From an uncultured Ruminococcus sp. (GTDB lineage: Bacteria; Bacillota; Clostridia; Oscillospirales; Ruminococcaceae): 5,505 nt of DNA. Below the pieces are notes generated by a model. That model had not been told where the DNA came from. It saw only the letters and a list, made by a program, of their open reading frames with translations, and did not search any database. A program made the translations under genes and the position numbers. Location: contig CAMAIG010000130.1 of NCBI GenBank assembly GCA_945835085.1, positions 1-5,505 of the forward strand, in the 5' to 3' direction. Positions 1-5,505 of the stretch are shown one piece after another (the stretch's first letter is position 1; every line of letters starts with the position of its first letter).

Positions 1-720
1 ATATCATCTCCAATAATTTATATAACAGTCTGGTAGCAAATTCATTTTGACCATAAACAGAATAGCATTCGGCAATGACTTCTGTATATTTAGCTTTATA
101 AAAATTTCGTTGTGCATATTCGCTTACATAGTCAATAATATTATTATCTGCCCCTTCATTATGAATTGATTCTTTAATTGCATTGTCAAATAAGTCCTTA
201 GCATCATTATAACTCATATTCATCTTTTTTGCAAGAGTTTTAATCGAATTATAATAAAATTTATGACCTAACTCATGAAGTATCGGACCCAGTACTGTTT
301 CGTTAGCACAGTATCCGGGAGTTTTGTTTATAAACTCTTCGATTTTTTCAACAGTATCATAATAAATGTTATAAAAAATAGCTTTCGCTTTAGGGTCATA
401 TCCTGCAATCGCATTACTATTTATTTTATCGAAATTTGTCAAAACAATCGGAGGAATATCAATTGGTAATGGCAGATTTTCAATTGCATTGGAAATAATA
501 CTTTGTATTCTTCTGATAGATTGGTCACGTCTGGTTTTATCGGGAGGGATATATAGTTTATATCCTGCATTTGTAACGTGCTTAACATTAACATCAACTG
601 TAATGTTATCTTTCGAATGGGCGACAAACTTCCTTTCAACCCCAAATCTCGGCTTAAATGATTTTGACATAAAATCAATATCATTGCTATTGATTTTGAA
701 CGTGGTATTCTTCCTCGCCG
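1..720 (-). other. AT-rich C-terminal zincin (gluzincin-like) effector domain of the minor capsid protein
   Basis: Domain annotation inside the CDS that starts at 1912. It covers residues from about 398 to 637 and continues out of the window. The metal-site candidates are H546 and H550 with catalytic E547 (codons at 277-263), and E611 as third ligand, with E615 following in an ExxAE pattern (codons at about 82-68). HEFGH plus EFFAE is the matching pair in anthrax lethal factor, as I recall that family; here the spacing from second His to third ligand is 61 residues, against about 45 there. Over 1-660 the G+C is 207/660, about 31%, and codons are A/T-ending (AAT, ATT, AAA, TAT). The neighbouring capsid part is 55-60% in the lines counted. 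The change is sharp, near 690-720, immediately after the FGRSAGSKSSW segment that ends the capsid domain. No signal peptide or membrane segment is visible in the domain. Confidence 0.8.
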
Positions 721-1912
721 CCCACGAGGATTTACTTCCCGCAGATCTTCCGAACTCTGCGACCTGTGTCCTCTCATTCCGTGTAAGCAGTCCCGCAGCC
801 TTGGAGAACTCCGAATACTGCTCACGCTGCAGACGAAGCAGAACAGACTTTGCCGTGAATTGGTCATTGTCCCCCGAAGCCTCCGCAGCGATTATTTCAC
901 GCTTTGTCTTTCGGATAGCCCGCTCCATTTCCCTCTGCCGCTGTTCGGCTTCGTAGTAAGTGTATGTCCTGCCGTTTACGGTGACAGGCGGAGGGTCAAT
1001 GTTTGCAAGCTGTTTTTTGGTGTATGCAGGCTGGTCTATACCGGGGATAACGGGATAAAAATCGTGTCTGCAGTTTGCACCTTTAAGCCCCGTGACAGTG
1101 CCGTACCCCGTAGCCGTGCTGAGCTTCGGATAGCGCTTGTCTTTGCCTTTGAGGGAAAACCATTTGCCTTGCCATACCGCATGATCGGGGCGTGCGCCTG
1201 CGTGTGCTGTGACCTCTACAACATCTGTCCCCAGCTCTGCGGCGTTGCGCTCGGATATTTTCCCCGTCATCTGAGAAACGCCCGTCAGAACAGCCCTGCG
1301 TGCGGCTACATCGGCATGATTTCTCACGCCGCTTGCATAGTCCACAAAACGAAGCCCCGAAGCGGCAATGTCATTTACCGACATTCTCACCGCTGTTATG
1401 TAATCCATGCCGCCCGAAGCAACAAGCATATGAGCCTTGTCCATAGCCGACTGATAAGCTTTGGCGGCAGGCAGGAAGGTCAGCTGACCGTTTGCCCCAC
1501 GCACCGCAAATCCCATTGACTGAGTAAGATTTTTCAGCTCGCCTTTGGTCTGATTGACCGCCGCATCTGCAAGCTGCTGTAAATATGCGTTGTGTTCAAA
1601 AGGAACATATGCCCTGCCTGCCCTTGCATATACGCTCTCATAAAATTCGCTGTCGGTCTGAGCGGCGTCGAATATCATGCGCTCTATGGCTTTGTCCGAT
1701 GTTTTCAGATAATCGGCAAGCAGCTTTTCGATGTATTCCGTGGAAGCGCCCATTTCTTTCAGCCGCATTATCTGATATGCCGCCGTGTCGGTTATTTCGC
1801 CTGCCTTTGCAATTCTTCGGGCAATGTCACCGATAAGCTGAGCTTCAAGATTTTCGGTAAGTGCGGCAAGTTCATCGGGAAGCCCCTGTAAATATTCGGG
1901 CTTTAATGCCAT
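1..1912 (-). CDS. Phage minor capsid protein (Phage_min_cap2 / MuF-like) with C-terminal zinc-metalloprotease effector domain, 3' end outside window
   Basis: I translated this frame by hand; it is open from the ATG at 1912 to the window edge (637 residues, no stop), so the gene is partial. The start overlaps the portal stop as TAATG, implying translational coupling; only a weak GGTG lies upstream. Residues 1 to about 397 look like the siphophage minor capsid protein 2 family: VEVTAHAGARPDHAVWQGK at 232-250, GYGTVTGLKGANCRHDFYP at 269-287, an E/R/K-rich helix around 320-375, and the family-like ending RTQVAEFGRS at 381-390. Such proteins sit on or inside the head next to the portal. Residues from about 400 onward do not belong to that family. 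They carry AGYDPKAKAIFYNIYY (503-518), HELGH (546-550) and EVIAECY (611-617), the expected two histidines, catalytic glutamate and third glutamate ligand of a gluzincin. Base composition falls to about 31% G+C in this part. Likely role of the tail: a toxin or effector protease carried with the virion; a role in capsid maturation is the alternative. The capsid call is firm, the zincin call strong, and the substrate unknown. Confidence 0.9.
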   Translation of the reverse strand, partial: MALKPEYLQGLPDELAALTENLEAQLIGDIARRIAKAGEITDTAAYQIMRLKEMGASTEYIEKLLADYLKTSDKAIERMIFDAAQTDSEFYESVYARAGRAYVPFEHNAYLQQLADAAVNQTKGELKNLTQSMGFAVRGANGQLTFLPAAKAYQSAMDKAHMLVASGGMDYITAVRMSVNDIAASGLRFVDYASGVRNHADVAARRAVLTGVSQMTGKISERNAAELGTDVVEVTAHAGARPDHAVWQGKWFSLKGKDKRYPKLSTATGYGTVTGLKGANCRHDFYPVIPGIDQPAYTKKQLANIDPPPVTVNGRTYTYYEAEQRQREMERAIRKTKREIIAAEASGDNDQFTAKSVLLRLQREQYSEFSKAAGLLTRNERTQVAEFGRSAGSKSSWAARKNTTFKINSNDIDFMSKSFKPRFGVERKFVAHSKDNITVDVNVKHVTNAGYKLYIPPDKTRRDQSIRRIQSIISNAIENLPLPIDIPPIVLTNFDKINSNAIAGYDPKAKAIFYNIYYDTVEKIEEFINKTPGYCANETVLGPILHELGHKFYYNSIKTLAKKMNMSYNDAKDLFDNAIKESIHNEGADNNIIDYVSEYAQRNFYKAKYTEVIAECYSVYGQNEFATRLLYKLLEMI

Positions 1913-3447
1913 TATGTATCACCCAGTCCCAGCAGCCGCAGTGCTTCTTCTTCGGTCACACCGAACGCAGTGATGATAATGTTCACAGCAGATTTTTCGG
2001 TGATCGCTCCTGCGGCGCATTTTGAAATGACGTCAATAAGTGAGCTTACCTGCGCACCGTTCAGACGTTCACCTGTAAGCTTTTCAGCCATGTTTTTTAC
2101 TTCGGAGGTTTCTATTATCGGCTCTTCACTTTCGCTTTGTCCGCCGAACGCATCGGGAAGCATTTTAAGCGCTTCTTCCTCCGTCACACCATAACGCCGC
2201 ATGAGGTAAAATTCGGGCTTTATAAGTCCTGCCGATACTTCCTGCAATAATATTTTCTGCTCCGATTCCGCATCAACAATAAGGCTGTCATCAAATTCAA
2301 ACGATGGTTCTATTTTTCCGCAGTCAATGCCATACAGCCCGCAAAGCTCGGCGATAACCTCTGTCAGCACTTTCAGCGATTTTTCAAGCTCACTCTGGAT
2401 AGCCGATACAGTTGCATATGAGCGCTGCTTTGAAGCCTTAATTTCTGTGGCGGTCTTGTCAACGGAACTAACATCGGAAAATGTGCCGTAAGCCAGTCCG
2501 CAGAGATATTCCGCACGGCGCAGGATAGTATTCAGAATATTTATCTGAGAAGCATCACGTATCTGCGGAGCATATTCTTTGAGTGTTTCGGAATCTCCCA
2601 TATCCAGCAGCTTGAAAAGCCGATTTGACAGCCTTGAAAGAGAACTGCGCTTTTTCTTATCGTCGGAACGGAGCATTGTCACATCTGCAAATACTGCAGG
2701 CTCGGTTGCTTTGGCTTCCCACAGCAGGCGGCTGTATTGTTCGTCTGCGTCCCTGAATTTCCCCATAGCCCTTGAAAATACCGATTCTCCCGGAGGGGAA
2801 CCGTCAAGAGCTGCACCGGGCATGCGGAAATATGAATACAGCGGCTTTTCGATGTTGTGCATCTCTACATCGGGCTCGATCTGCGACCATTCGGGCAAAT
2901 CGGAGAGCGGCACCGCAGAGCCGATATGCAAGCTGCTTTCAGAGCGGTATGCTCGGTTTGACACCCTGTATACACTGTCTTCATAGCGGTGATATTCAAG
3001 CCGTGTATAACGCATTTTTCCGCGCTGTAAGCACTGCAAAAATACGCAGCCCACAATATTCCCGCTGTCATCATATGCAGTCGGAATAAAGCTGTCGGCA
3101 CGTACATATTCGACGTTTATCTCCCTGCCGTTATAGCATGGTTTAAGCATCACACCGCCCAGAGCGGCGGCGTATTCCGTGTATAAAGGCGCATCGTATA
3201 TAATGCGCTCCCAGAGATCGTACATCGGGGATTTGTCCGCAAGGTGCGACTTAAATTCCAGCGTTACAAGCCGTGCGATCTCATGCGCCGCCGAATATGC
3301 CAGCTGCAGTGTATCGGGTATGGTGTCGGACAGATAATTGGGTCTGCCCTCGTATGCCGCCGACCAAGCGGAAATTTTTGCCGAAGCTTCCGAACTGTCG
3401 GGGAGCTTGATATTCAGCTTTTCGGCGACCTCGTTTCTGTCGATCAT
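1912..3447 (-). CDS. Phage portal protein, A118/SPP1 gp6-like
   Basis: The portal forms the ring at the head vertex through which the terminase pumps DNA and to which the tail connector attaches. With the start chosen here it is 511 residues, a normal size for Firmicutes siphophage portals. Family-like segments are ALGGVMLKPCYNG at 95-107 followed by VEYVRADSFIPTAYDDSGNI at 112-131, and the GTFSDVSSVDKTATEIKASK stretch at 321-340 leading into a long helix. The C-terminal part, about 458-509, has the LNGAQVSSL...GVTEEEALRLLG arrangement seen at the end of many portals. GVTEEEAL occurs twice, at 420-427 and 496-503. I chose the ATG at 3447 over an in-frame ATG at 3465. It overlaps the terminase stop as ATGA, and a GGAGG lies 11 bases upstream, whereas the 3465 ATG would sit on that GGAGG and has no SD of its own. 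It lies between terminase and minor capsid genes, the usual order. Confidence 0.93.
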   Translation of the reverse strand: MIDRNEVAEKLNIKLPDSSEASAKISAWSAAYEGRPNYLSDTIPDTLQLAYSAAHEIARLVTLEFKSHLADKSPMYDLWERIIYDAPLYTEYAAALGGVMLKPCYNGREINVEYVRADSFIPTAYDDSGNIVGCVFLQCLQRGKMRYTRLEYHRYEDSVYRVSNRAYRSESSLHIGSAVPLSDLPEWSQIEPDVEMHNIEKPLYSYFRMPGAALDGSPPGESVFSRAMGKFRDADEQYSRLLWEAKATEPAVFADVTMLRSDDKKKRSSLSRLSNRLFKLLDMGDSETLKEYAPQIRDASQINILNTILRRAEYLCGLAYGTFSDVSSVDKTATEIKASKQRSYATVSAIQSELEKSLKVLTEVIAELCGLYGIDCGKIEPSFEFDDSLIVDAESEQKILLQEVSAGLIKPEFYLMRRYGVTEEEALKMLPDAFGGQSESEEPIIETSEVKNMAEKLTGERLNGAQVSSLIDVISKCAAGAITEKSAVNIIITAFGVTEEEALRLLGLGDT

Positions 3448-5087
3448 TTCCCTTTTTTCCTCCATATCGTTGATGTTGCGTATCTCGTTGCATCAATGCT
3501 GTGATTGTCCCTATCGGGGTATCCGCTGATAATTTCGCCTTCCTTGTTTCGCTCATATTCATACTCGGAAAATTCCTTTGCCGCTGCGGGACAGCGCACA
3601 GGGTCGATAACGATAACTTTCAGCGACTGCAGCCATTTCATGGAATAATCCACCGAACCGGGACCCTTTTCCGCAGCTCTTGCAGCCAATCCATAGCTGC
3701 GGTAATCGCCCACAGACTTCTTCTCGGCACTGTCGCACATGATGATATCGTCCTCGGTCACGCCCATTTCAATCAGTTTATCCGCCGTTTCACGGTTGGA
3801 TTTTTTGTTGCAGCGGTATTCATTGAAGATATAGAGCGCCAGACGTGCAGGATCGTAAGCCACACTGACATAATCAAACGGATCCGGATACCAGCCCCAG
3901 TCAACGCCGTGAAGTATTGTGCCGAAGGTCTTTATTTCGTCATCGGTGATCTCACGGATAACAACGTTGTCGAATACATTCCCGCCTGTGCCGTTTGCAA
4001 CGCCCATGTATTCATTTGCGTATGCGTCGGGATTGATCTGTTTGAGAAGCTCTGCATCGGATAGAAACGATTCACCCAGCCATTTCTTCGGCACTGTGAG
4101 ATAGGTGCTTTCCGTAACAAGCATATCGGGGCGAGGGGAGCGTATATATTTATTCGCCCAGTTCTGCGCCGATTTGGGCGGATTGAAGGACTTGAATTTA
4201 TAAGCAATATCTCCGCCTCTGATAGCCGACTGTTCGATCTTGCGGGCATCCGCTTCTCCCTGAAACTGATCAAGCTCTTCAAACCACACGATGCCGATAT
4301 ATCCGAATTCGGGCTTGATAGATTTTATTTTTTCGGGCTTATCCGCACCTCGGAAATATATCTTCTGCCCTGTCGGTATATGCGTAATTTCCAGCGGTGA
4401 TTTCGTAGCTGTAAATTCGCTGTCAAGTCCCAGTGCGGAAATTGCCCACAGAAGCTGATTGTATACGGAATCCTTGATAGTGTTTCCGAACTGTCGGAGA
4501 ACGAGAGCGTGCATATTCCCGTTCTTTTTTATCAGGTCAATGATCTTCAATGAAATGAACGAAGATTTTGTGGAACCTCTTCCGCCCGGGAAAATATATT
4601 CCGAATGCTCATGTTCGTCAATATCGAACGCCACAGAAGCAAATGCAGGTGCGATAAGTCCTGCGGGAATTCCACTGTATGCTTTAGGCTCGGGCGCTTC
4701 CGGGAAAATGCGTGCCTTTTCAAGCCTGAGCTTTTCGTTTTCGACCTTGATTTTCTGTTTGAGGTAAGCATCATCACGAATAATGCTGCGAAGTTCTTTT
4801 ATTGCGGCAACATCTCCCTGTTTTGCCTGTTTAAGCAGAGCAGCATTTACCGCAAGCATGTTGTTTATTTCATCTTCCGATAATTCATCAAACTTGATTC
4901 CCATATCGGAAAGCATCTGATAATCTTCCGACGACGATGCAGGGAGCGAAAGCAGCAGCTCCATGCACTGCTTCATATCACGCTTTTTGCGCCTTGCTGC
5001 TCCCGAAGCTTTGCCGCCTTTGGAAGTGATTTCTCGGAGCTCGTTCGGAGTTCGCTTGTCATTTGGTATTAAATTCTGTTCATTCAT
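3444..5087 (-). CDS. terL: Phage terminase large subunit (PBSX/Terminase_3 type) with small-terminase-like N-terminal extension
   Basis: This is the ATP-driven packaging motor and headful nuclease, 547 residues from the chosen start. Residues 1 to about 125 match the KGGKASGAARRKKR type of small-terminase-like protein (basic motif at 23-36, then helices, then KQGDVAAIKELRSIIRD at 89-105), which in many phages is a separate gene. The motor follows: Walker A GGRGSTKSS at 168-176, R199 in ALVLRQF, Walker B IGIVWFEEL at 264-272 with E270/E271, and a SFNPP coupling motif at 300-304. The nuclease comes last, with acidic residues D396 (GVDWGW), D452 (CDSAEKKS) and D532 (DNHSIDATRYA). All catalytic residues are intact. 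The frame is open up to an ATG at 5168, but the ATG at 5087 has AGGTGG five bases upstream, and 5168 lies in the promoter, before the predicted transcription start. The stop overlaps the portal start by ATGA. Confidence 0.95.
   Translation of the reverse strand: MNEQNLIPNDKRTPNELREITSKGGKASGAARRKKRDMKQCMELLLSLPASSSEDYQMLSDMGIKFDELSEDEINNMLAVNAALLKQAKQGDVAAIKELRSIIRDDAYLKQKIKVENEKLRLEKARIFPEAPEPKAYSGIPAGLIAPAFASVAFDIDEHEHSEYIFPGGRGSTKSSFISLKIIDLIKKNGNMHALVLRQFGNTIKDSVYNQLLWAISALGLDSEFTATKSPLEITHIPTGQKIYFRGADKPEKIKSIKPEFGYIGIVWFEELDQFQGEADARKIEQSAIRGGDIAYKFKSFNPPKSAQNWANKYIRSPRPDMLVTESTYLTVPKKWLGESFLSDAELLKQINPDAYANEYMGVANGTGGNVFDNVVIREITDDEIKTFGTILHGVDWGWYPDPFDYVSVAYDPARLALYIFNEYRCNKKSNRETADKLIEMGVTEDDIIMCDSAEKKSVGDYRSYGLAARAAEKGPGSVDYSMKWLQSLKVIVIDPVRCPAAAKEFSEYEYERNKEGEIISGYPDRDNHSIDATRYATSTIWRKKGK
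3459..3463 (-). promoter_or_regulatory. Ribosome binding site of the portal gene
   Basis: GGAGG lies 11 bases before the ATG at 3447, inside the last codons of the terminase gene, with a further AAGGGA close to the start. It supports the ATGA-overlap start rather than the ATG at 3465, whose own G is the first base of this GGAGG. Confidence 0.65.
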
Positions 5088-5092
5088 GGTCA

Positions 5093-5098
5093 CCACCT
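5093..5098 (-). promoter_or_regulatory. Ribosome binding site of the terminase gene
   Basis: AGGTGG, five of six matches to AGGAGG, lies five bases before the ATG at 5087. It decides the terminase start in favour of 5087 over the in-frame ATG at 5168. It lies just beyond the leader terminator, so it is present only on read-through transcripts. Confidence 0.75.
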
Positions 5099-5114
5099 GC
5101 CTGATTTTGGGTAT

Positions 5115-5148
5115 AAAAAAATCCGCCTGCGGAAAACCGTAAGCGGAT
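5115..5148 (-). terminator. Intrinsic terminator / attenuator in the late-operon leader
   Basis: Read on the minus strand, ATCCGCTTACGG (5148-5137) pairs with CCGCAGGCGGAT (5132-5121) across a TTTT loop, giving a 12-position stem with one G-T wobble and one A-C mismatch. It is followed directly by a T run ending at 5115. Read on the plus strand the hairpin has no comparable T run, so it is directional toward the terminase. It lies about 14 bp downstream of the predicted start site and ends 28 bp before the terminase ATG. It may end transcripts of the upstream regulator gene, and it would also stop transcripts from the promoter at 5162-5197 after roughly 47 bases unless read through. Confidence 0.8.
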
Positions 5149-5161
5149 ATAATTATTTCAT

Positions 5162-5197
5162 TATACACATTTTAGCACAAACATAGTGACATGTCAA
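5162..5197 (-). promoter_or_regulatory. Sigma-A/sigma-70-type promoter for the late operon
   Basis: On the minus strand, TTGACA lies at 5197-5192 and TAAAAT at 5174-5169, separated by exactly 17 bp, with TGC directly before the -10 (extended -10). The -35 is a perfect match and the -10 matches at five of six bases. The predicted start is about 5162. The -35 contains the TGA stop of the upstream regulator gene. A second perfect TATAAT lies at 5165-5160 but has no -35 at suitable spacing. It faces the terminase gene and is the only promoter-like sequence I see in the intergenic region. Confidence 0.7.
5187..5196. repeat. 10-bp perfect palindrome TGACATGTCA overlapping the -35
   Basis: TGACATGTCA reads the same on both strands and covers five of the six -35 bases of the late promoter. 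Its position suits an operator for a dimeric regulator such as the neighbouring HTH protein. A 10-bp perfect palindrome is expected about five times by chance in a window of this size, so the support comes only from its location. Confidence 0.3.
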
Positions 5198-5505
5198 GCC
5201 TTTTGTGAAATTTCTTTAAGAGCATATCCGTGAAGCCTATGTATTTGCCGAACGCTGCGCCCAAGCTCAGTCGCGATCTGCTCCCATGAATTGCAGTAGA
5301 GATAATACATATTGAGGATTTGCCGCTTTTTATCGTCTTCCACAAGATAAATGAGCTTACCTGCCGTGCAATAAGGCTTTGACAAATCATATCTGCAGCT
5401 GTTCATTTTATCCTCACGGTCGGACAGCTCGCAGTATGCATTCTCAACAACGTTTCCGTTATGCTCATATTGAGCACCCGTGCTGTTGAAGCGGACAGAC
5501 TTTCC
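5194..5505 (-). CDS. DUF1492-like phage HTH regulator (RinA/ArpU-like late regulator), 5' end outside window
   Basis: The frame is open from the window edge to the TGA at 5196-5194, giving 103 residues, so the N-terminus is missing. An internal ATG at 5406 would give a 70-residue product, but the frame upstream of it continues without a stop and reads like protein (GKSVRFNSTGAQYEHNGNVV from the edge), and no good SD precedes that ATG, so I treat the gene as truncated by the window. The C-terminus has the layout of DUF1492 proteins and sigma-region-4-like phage regulators: KLIYLVEDDKKRQILNMYYL at visible residues 50-69, then a helix-turn-helix WEQIATELGRSVRQIHRLHG at 74-93. Proteins of this class commonly sit just before the terminase genes of Firmicutes prophages, and relatives such as RinA and ArpU act on late transcription. 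It probably binds DNA near the promoter overlapping its own 3' end; that target is inference. Confidence 0.8.
   Translation of the reverse strand, partial: GKSVRFNSTGAQYEHNGNVVENAYCELSDREDKMNSCRYDLSKPYCTAGKLIYLVEDDKKRQILNMYYLYCNSWEQIATELGRSVRQIHRLHGYALKEISQKA

Noticed and set aside
1..720. The AT-rich part as a separate gene rather than a domain
   Set aside because: The frame is continuous from the capsid domain with no stop, and there is no start codon with an SD at the junction.
439..956. Open frames of 142 (minus) and 155 (plus) residues across the capsid/effector junction
   Set aside because: Both are out of frame with the continuous minor capsid frame, which carries clear motifs on both sides of the junction.
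860..1519. 219-residue plus-strand open frame
   Set aside because: It is antisense to the conserved capsid domain, is Cys/Arg-rich with no recognisable motif, and has no ribosome binding site. It is a by-product of G+C-rich codon use on the other strand.
3448..3465. Portal start at ATG 3465, adding six residues
   Set aside because: That ATG overlaps the GGAGG that serves the ATG at 3447, and nothing SD-like lies upstream of it.
3501..4064. 187-residue plus-strand open frame
   Set aside because: It lies wholly antisense to the terminase nuclease domain, and its sequence shows no family features.
5160..5165. Perfect TATAAT as a second -10
   Set aside because: The only TTGACA is 26 bp away, too far, and the hexamers at 16-18 bp are poor. 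TAAAAT at 17 bp with the TGC extension fits better.
5088..5168. Terminase start at the upstream in-frame ATG (5168), adding 27 residues
   Set aside because: This stretch contains the terminator hairpin and starts upstream of the predicted transcription start. It has no ribosome binding site, whereas 5087 has AGGTGG at five bases.

Overview
The window is the head-packaging end of a temperate-phage (prophage) late operon, read entirely on the minus strand. Gene order in the direction of transcription (high to low coordinates) is: the 3' part of a small DUF1492-like helix-turn-helix regulator (5505-5194); a 106-bp intergenic control region; a large terminase with a small-terminase-like N-terminal extension (5087-3444); an A118/SPP1-type portal protein (3447-1912); and a minor capsid protein of the Phage_min_cap2/MuF-like type (1912 to beyond position 1). 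Terminase and portal overlap by ATGA, portal and minor capsid by TAATG, so the structural genes form one translationally coupled unit. The protein families, the SD-type ribosome binding sites and the codon use suggest a Firmicutes host, probably a gut clostridium of the Ruminococcus/Oscillospiraceae kind; that assignment is inference.

Two things go beyond an ordinary packaging module. First, the minor capsid protein does not end where its capsid part ends (around residue 397). It continues in frame for at least 240 residues into a domain with a zincin signature, HELGH at residues 546-550 and EVIAE at 611-615. This layout resembles anthrax lethal-factor-type gluzincins. The extension is about 31% G+C (207 of 660 bases over 1-660), while sampled lines of the capsid part are 55-60%. 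This looks like a recently acquired metalloprotease effector cassette on the tail of a virion protein, as in the MuF-type phage polymorphic toxins. The 3' end of the gene and any immunity gene lie outside the window.

Second, the intergenic region holds a near-consensus extended -10 promoter (TTGACA, 17 bp, TGC-TAAAAT) whose expected start site lies only about 14 bp upstream of an intrinsic terminator on the same strand. The terminase start codon comes 28 bp after that terminator. The late operon therefore appears to start at a strong promoter and to be stopped almost at once unless termination is overridden, an arrangement analogous in logic to lambda pR'-tR'.

Region by region: 1-720 is the AT-rich effector domain; 721-1912 the minor capsid domain; 1912-3447 portal; 3444-5087 terminase; 5088-5193 control region; 5194-5505 regulator. 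No RNA genes, insertion sequences, CRISPR arrays or credible plus-strand genes were seen.
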